Below the pieces are notes generated by a model that was not told the DNA's origin, searched no databases, and worked only from the letters and a program-made list of their open reading frames with translations. The translations under genes and the position numbers were made by a program. From Candidatus Omnitrophota bacterium (GTDB lineage: Bacteria > Omnitrophota > Gorgyraeia > JABMRG01), in the NCBI GenBank assembly GCA_013202935.1, contig JABMRG010000036.1, positions 1-8,231 on the forward strand: DNA of 8,231 nt, read 5' to 3'. Below are positions 6,663 through 8,231 of this stretch, one piece after another (position 1 is the stretch's first letter; every line of letters starts with the position of its first letter).

Positions 6663-7423
6663 TATAGCCTCACTTTTTTGCTGCTCTTCATTATTCTTTC
6701 TACCATCTTTAGGTCCTTTAATGTATCTACGGCATGCGTACCAAAAGAGACAGGAACCATCTTTAACCTATACCCATGCTCAACTATTCTTAGCATATCG
6801 ACTGACTCTACTATCTCAAGTGGAGTAGGGATAAGTTTGTTAAATTCTAAAAGAAAATTCCTTCTAAAGGGTATTATAGGGACCTGCTTATACATAGGAA
6901 CTTTTTTGGCACCCCTTTTCCATGAGGGGATAGGCTCTCTTGAAAAATAGAGCACAAAATTGCTCTTATCGACTACCACCTTAACCTGGTTGGGATCGTC
7001 CTGTTCCTGCCTTGATTCTATGGGGGCCATAAGATTGGTTATCAATATTTTTCTATCTTTTATCAGGGGTTTAAGGGCTTTATCTATCATCGAAGGTGCA
7101 ATCATCGGTTCATCACCCTGTATCATAACTACTATATCTATTCTTTGGCCTGTCTCTTTTTCAATCTTCAGCATAGCCTCAGCTGCCCTGTCAGATGCCC
7201 TCTTGTGCTTGTGGCTTGTCATAATAACATCCATGTTGCTCTTTTTACAGTAATCCCTTATCTTCTTATCCGGAGTAGCGATATAAACACTATCCAGTCT
7301 TTTGCAGGCCTTGCTTCTAGAATAGACGTGATCTATCATGGGCTTACCAAGTATCTTAGCAAGCGGTTTTCCCGGAAAACGGGTCGATCCCATACGTGCC
7401 GGTATAATAGCGATTATTTTCAT
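6662..7423 (-). CDS. KdsB-like cytidylyltransferase (CMP-sugar synthetase)
   Basis: This 253-residue GT-A-fold nucleotidyltransferase belongs to the family of 3-deoxy-manno-octulosonate cytidylyltransferase, which joins CTP and a sugar to give a CMP-sugar plus pyrophosphate. The nucleotide loop IPARMGSTRFPGKP (7-20), the metal-binding QGDEP (102-106, Asp104), YFSREPIP (159-166) and the second metal Asp in AVDTLKDL (Asp233) are all present. Length matches KdsB. The segment that reads RHLGIYGYR in E. coli KdsB and contacts KDO is here MYKQVPIIPFRR (177-188), and the TDR/TER loop is SDR (77-79). An active cytidylyltransferase is therefore well supported, but KDO as the substrate is not. The start has GAGG eight to nine bases upstream. 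The stop TAA shares one base with the next ATG. A KDO, octulosonate-like or other acidic sugar substrate remains possible. Confidence 0.88.
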   Translation of the reverse strand: MKIIAIIPARMGSTRFPGKPLAKILGKPMIDHVYSRSKACKRLDSVYIATPDKKIRDYCKKSNMDVIMTSHKHKRASDRAAEAMLKIEKETGQRIDIVVMIQGDEPMIAPSMIDKALKPLIKDRKILITNLMAPIESRQEQDDPNQVKVVVDKSNFVLYFSREPIPSWKRGAKKVPMYKQVPIIPFRRNFLLEFNKLIPTPLEIVESVDMLRIVEHGYRLKMVPVSFGTHAVDTLKDLKMVERIMKSSKKVRL

Positions 7424-7429
7424 AAACTT

Positions 7430-8158
7430 TTACCTCGTAAAAAGATAGTTGCCCCTTGTAGCATCGTCTATATTGTATTTTGCCTCTTTTTGAAAGCCTA
7501 GTGATTTAAGATAGTCAAACATCTCATTATTTTTAGCATCCGCCTCAACTATCAGTGAGTTGAAACCTTCCCCTGAAATCGTTTTGGCTGCACCTTTTAA
7601 AATCTCAAATTCTGTCCCATCAACATCTATCTTTATATGCTGAGGCGGTTCTATCTTAAAATCATCTATAAGCTCATCTATGCTATATGAGAGTATCTGC
7701 TGTTCATAGGCACTTCCTTCCATATTTCCATCAAGTCTATGCATCAAACTGCCAAGGCTTGTTGAAGAATATACAAATGTCCCCAGCCTCTTATGCTGCG
7801 AAAGCGCTATATTTAAAGGAACTATATTTACAGCTTTATTGGTATGTATATTTTTTATTAGTGTATTGAATGTGAAAACAGAAGGCTCAAAAGCATAAAC
7901 TTTTCTTATCCTTTTCGCCATCACCAGGGAATAGGCGCCGATATTAGCACCTACATCAAAGGCTATATCATCTTTCTTGAAGTCTTCTATCCACCTGATA
8001 GTATCAGGCTCTCTTTTGCATGATGCCAAACGTATATTATCATGCAGGTAGATATCAGACTTGCCATAATCCAGCTTATGGGTTATCTCTATTCTTTTGA
8101 GCAGGTCAGAAAGGTTAGATTTAAGCCTATTCTTTATTGATTCTATTCTTAACTTCAT
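7430..8158 (-). CDS. FkbM-family SAM-dependent methyltransferase
   Basis: This 242-residue protein is a class I methyltransferase of the FkbM family, which O-methylates sugars and related hydroxyl groups in glycans and natural products. The SAM-binding motif I is DVGANIGAYS (68-77). The acidic end of strand 2 is the family-typical AFEP (89-92), and the FkbM core signature IKIDVDGTEFEILKGA is at 175-190. The C-terminus, ending NYLFTR, is also usual for the family, so the protein looks complete. The first 60 residues carry no clear domain. The ATG overlaps the upstream stop (ATGA), with an AGG six bases before it. The next gene starts six bases after the stop. A cytoplasmic enzyme methylating a sugar made or transferred by this cluster is likely, but the acceptor is unknown. 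Confidence 0.9.
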   Translation of the reverse strand: MKLRIESIKNRLKSNLSDLLKRIEITHKLDYGKSDIYLHDNIRLASCKREPDTIRWIEDFKKDDIAFDVGANIGAYSLVMAKRIRKVYAFEPSVFTFNTLIKNIHTNKAVNIVPLNIALSQHKRLGTFVYSSTSLGSLMHRLDGNMEGSAYEQQILSYSIDELIDDFKIEPPQHIKIDVDGTEFEILKGAAKTISGEGFNSLIVEADAKNNEMFDYLKSLGFQKEAKYNIDDATRGNYLFTR

Positions 8159-8231
8159 GCTTTACCTATACCCTTCAGTTCCTGCTTCAGTTTCTCTCCA
8201 AAAAAGAGTGTATCCAGGCTGAATGCTATGA
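8155..8231 (-). CDS. 3' end of an unidentified gene (partial)
   Basis: Only the last 24 codons are in the window, entering from the right edge and ending in TGA at 8157-8155. The TGA overlaps the ATG of the FkbM methyltransferase as ATGA, the same 4-base junction seen at several other boundaries of this operon, so the reading frame is probably right. The visible tail is amphipathic and Lys/Glu/Leu-rich (it includes LFFGEKLKQELKGIGKA) and has no recognisable motif. A second frame is also open here and would stop at 8164-8162. It is less attractive because its codon choice is unlike the neighbours. The function cannot be named from this fragment. Its position suggests it belongs to the same transcription unit. 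Confidence 0.6.
   Translation of the reverse strand, partial: IAFSLDTLFFGEKLKQELKGIGKA

Noticed and set aside
7145..7501. Plus-strand open frame of 118 codons
   Set aside because: It lies opposite the KdsB-like gene and the end of the FkbM gene. The translation has no motif and looks like a reverse-complement shadow.
1..8231. Promoters, terminators, tRNAs, insertion sequences, CRISPR arrays
   Set aside because: All gaps between genes are 6 bases or shorter and no direct-repeat array, terminal inverted repeat or transposase motif was seen. AT-rich hexamers occur inside genes but have no supporting context.

Overview
The window is a dense piece of a bacterial surface-glycan or glycolipid biosynthesis operon. 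All eleven supported genes (nine complete, one cut at each end of the window) lie on the minus strand and are transcribed from high to low coordinates. Neighbouring genes overlap by 1 to about 20 bases or are separated by at most 6 bases. No promoter, terminator, RNA gene, mobile element, CRISPR array or gene-free stretch is visible. The DNA is moderately AT-rich by eye, with heavy use of ATA (Ile) and AGA/AGG (Arg) codons and AGG/GGAG-type ribosome binding sites. This suits an uncultured or thermophile-like bacterial lineage of the Nitrospirota/Omnitrophota kind, but that placement is a weak guess. The host is not identifiable from the sequence alone.

Layout in transcription order: the 3' end of an unidentified gene (8231-8155); an FkbM-type methyltransferase (8158-7430); a KdsB-like CMP-sugar synthetase (7423-6662); a Gfo/Idh/MocA oxidoreductase (6662-5580); a GmhA-like SIS-domain sugar-phosphate isomerase (5583-4972); a SerA-like D-2-hydroxyacid dehydrogenase (4965-4027); an SDR reductase (4030-3314); a 3-dehydroquinate-synthase-like sugar phosphate cyclase (start best placed at 3321, ending 2233); a class I SAM methyltransferase (start best placed at 2252, ending 1506); a membrane CDP-alcohol phosphatidyltransferase (1504-728); and a family 2, dolichyl-phosphate-mannose-synthase-like glycosyltransferase that runs off the left edge (731-1).

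Read together, the block contains a sugar-phosphate isomerase, a carbocycle-forming synthase, three NAD(P)-type dehydrogenases of different folds, a CTP-dependent activating enzyme, two methyltransferases, a membrane phosphoalcohol transferase and a glycosyltransferase. My interpretation (inference) is that it makes an unusual sugar or cyclitol, activates it with a cytidine nucleotide, and attaches it to a lipid or surface polymer that is then methylated and glycosylated. Several enzymes differ from their textbook relatives at positions expected to set substrate or catalysis. The cyclase has His where dehydroquinate synthase has a substrate-binding Lys. The KdsB-like protein lacks the usual KDO-recognition segment. 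The SIS protein has Asp for the catalytic Glu of GmhA. The CDP-alcohol transferase has His in place of the last Asp of its signature. These point away from plain shikimate, KDO or heptose housekeeping and make the cluster a reasonable candidate for an uncharacterised pathway. No characterised pathway known to me matches this exact gene set.
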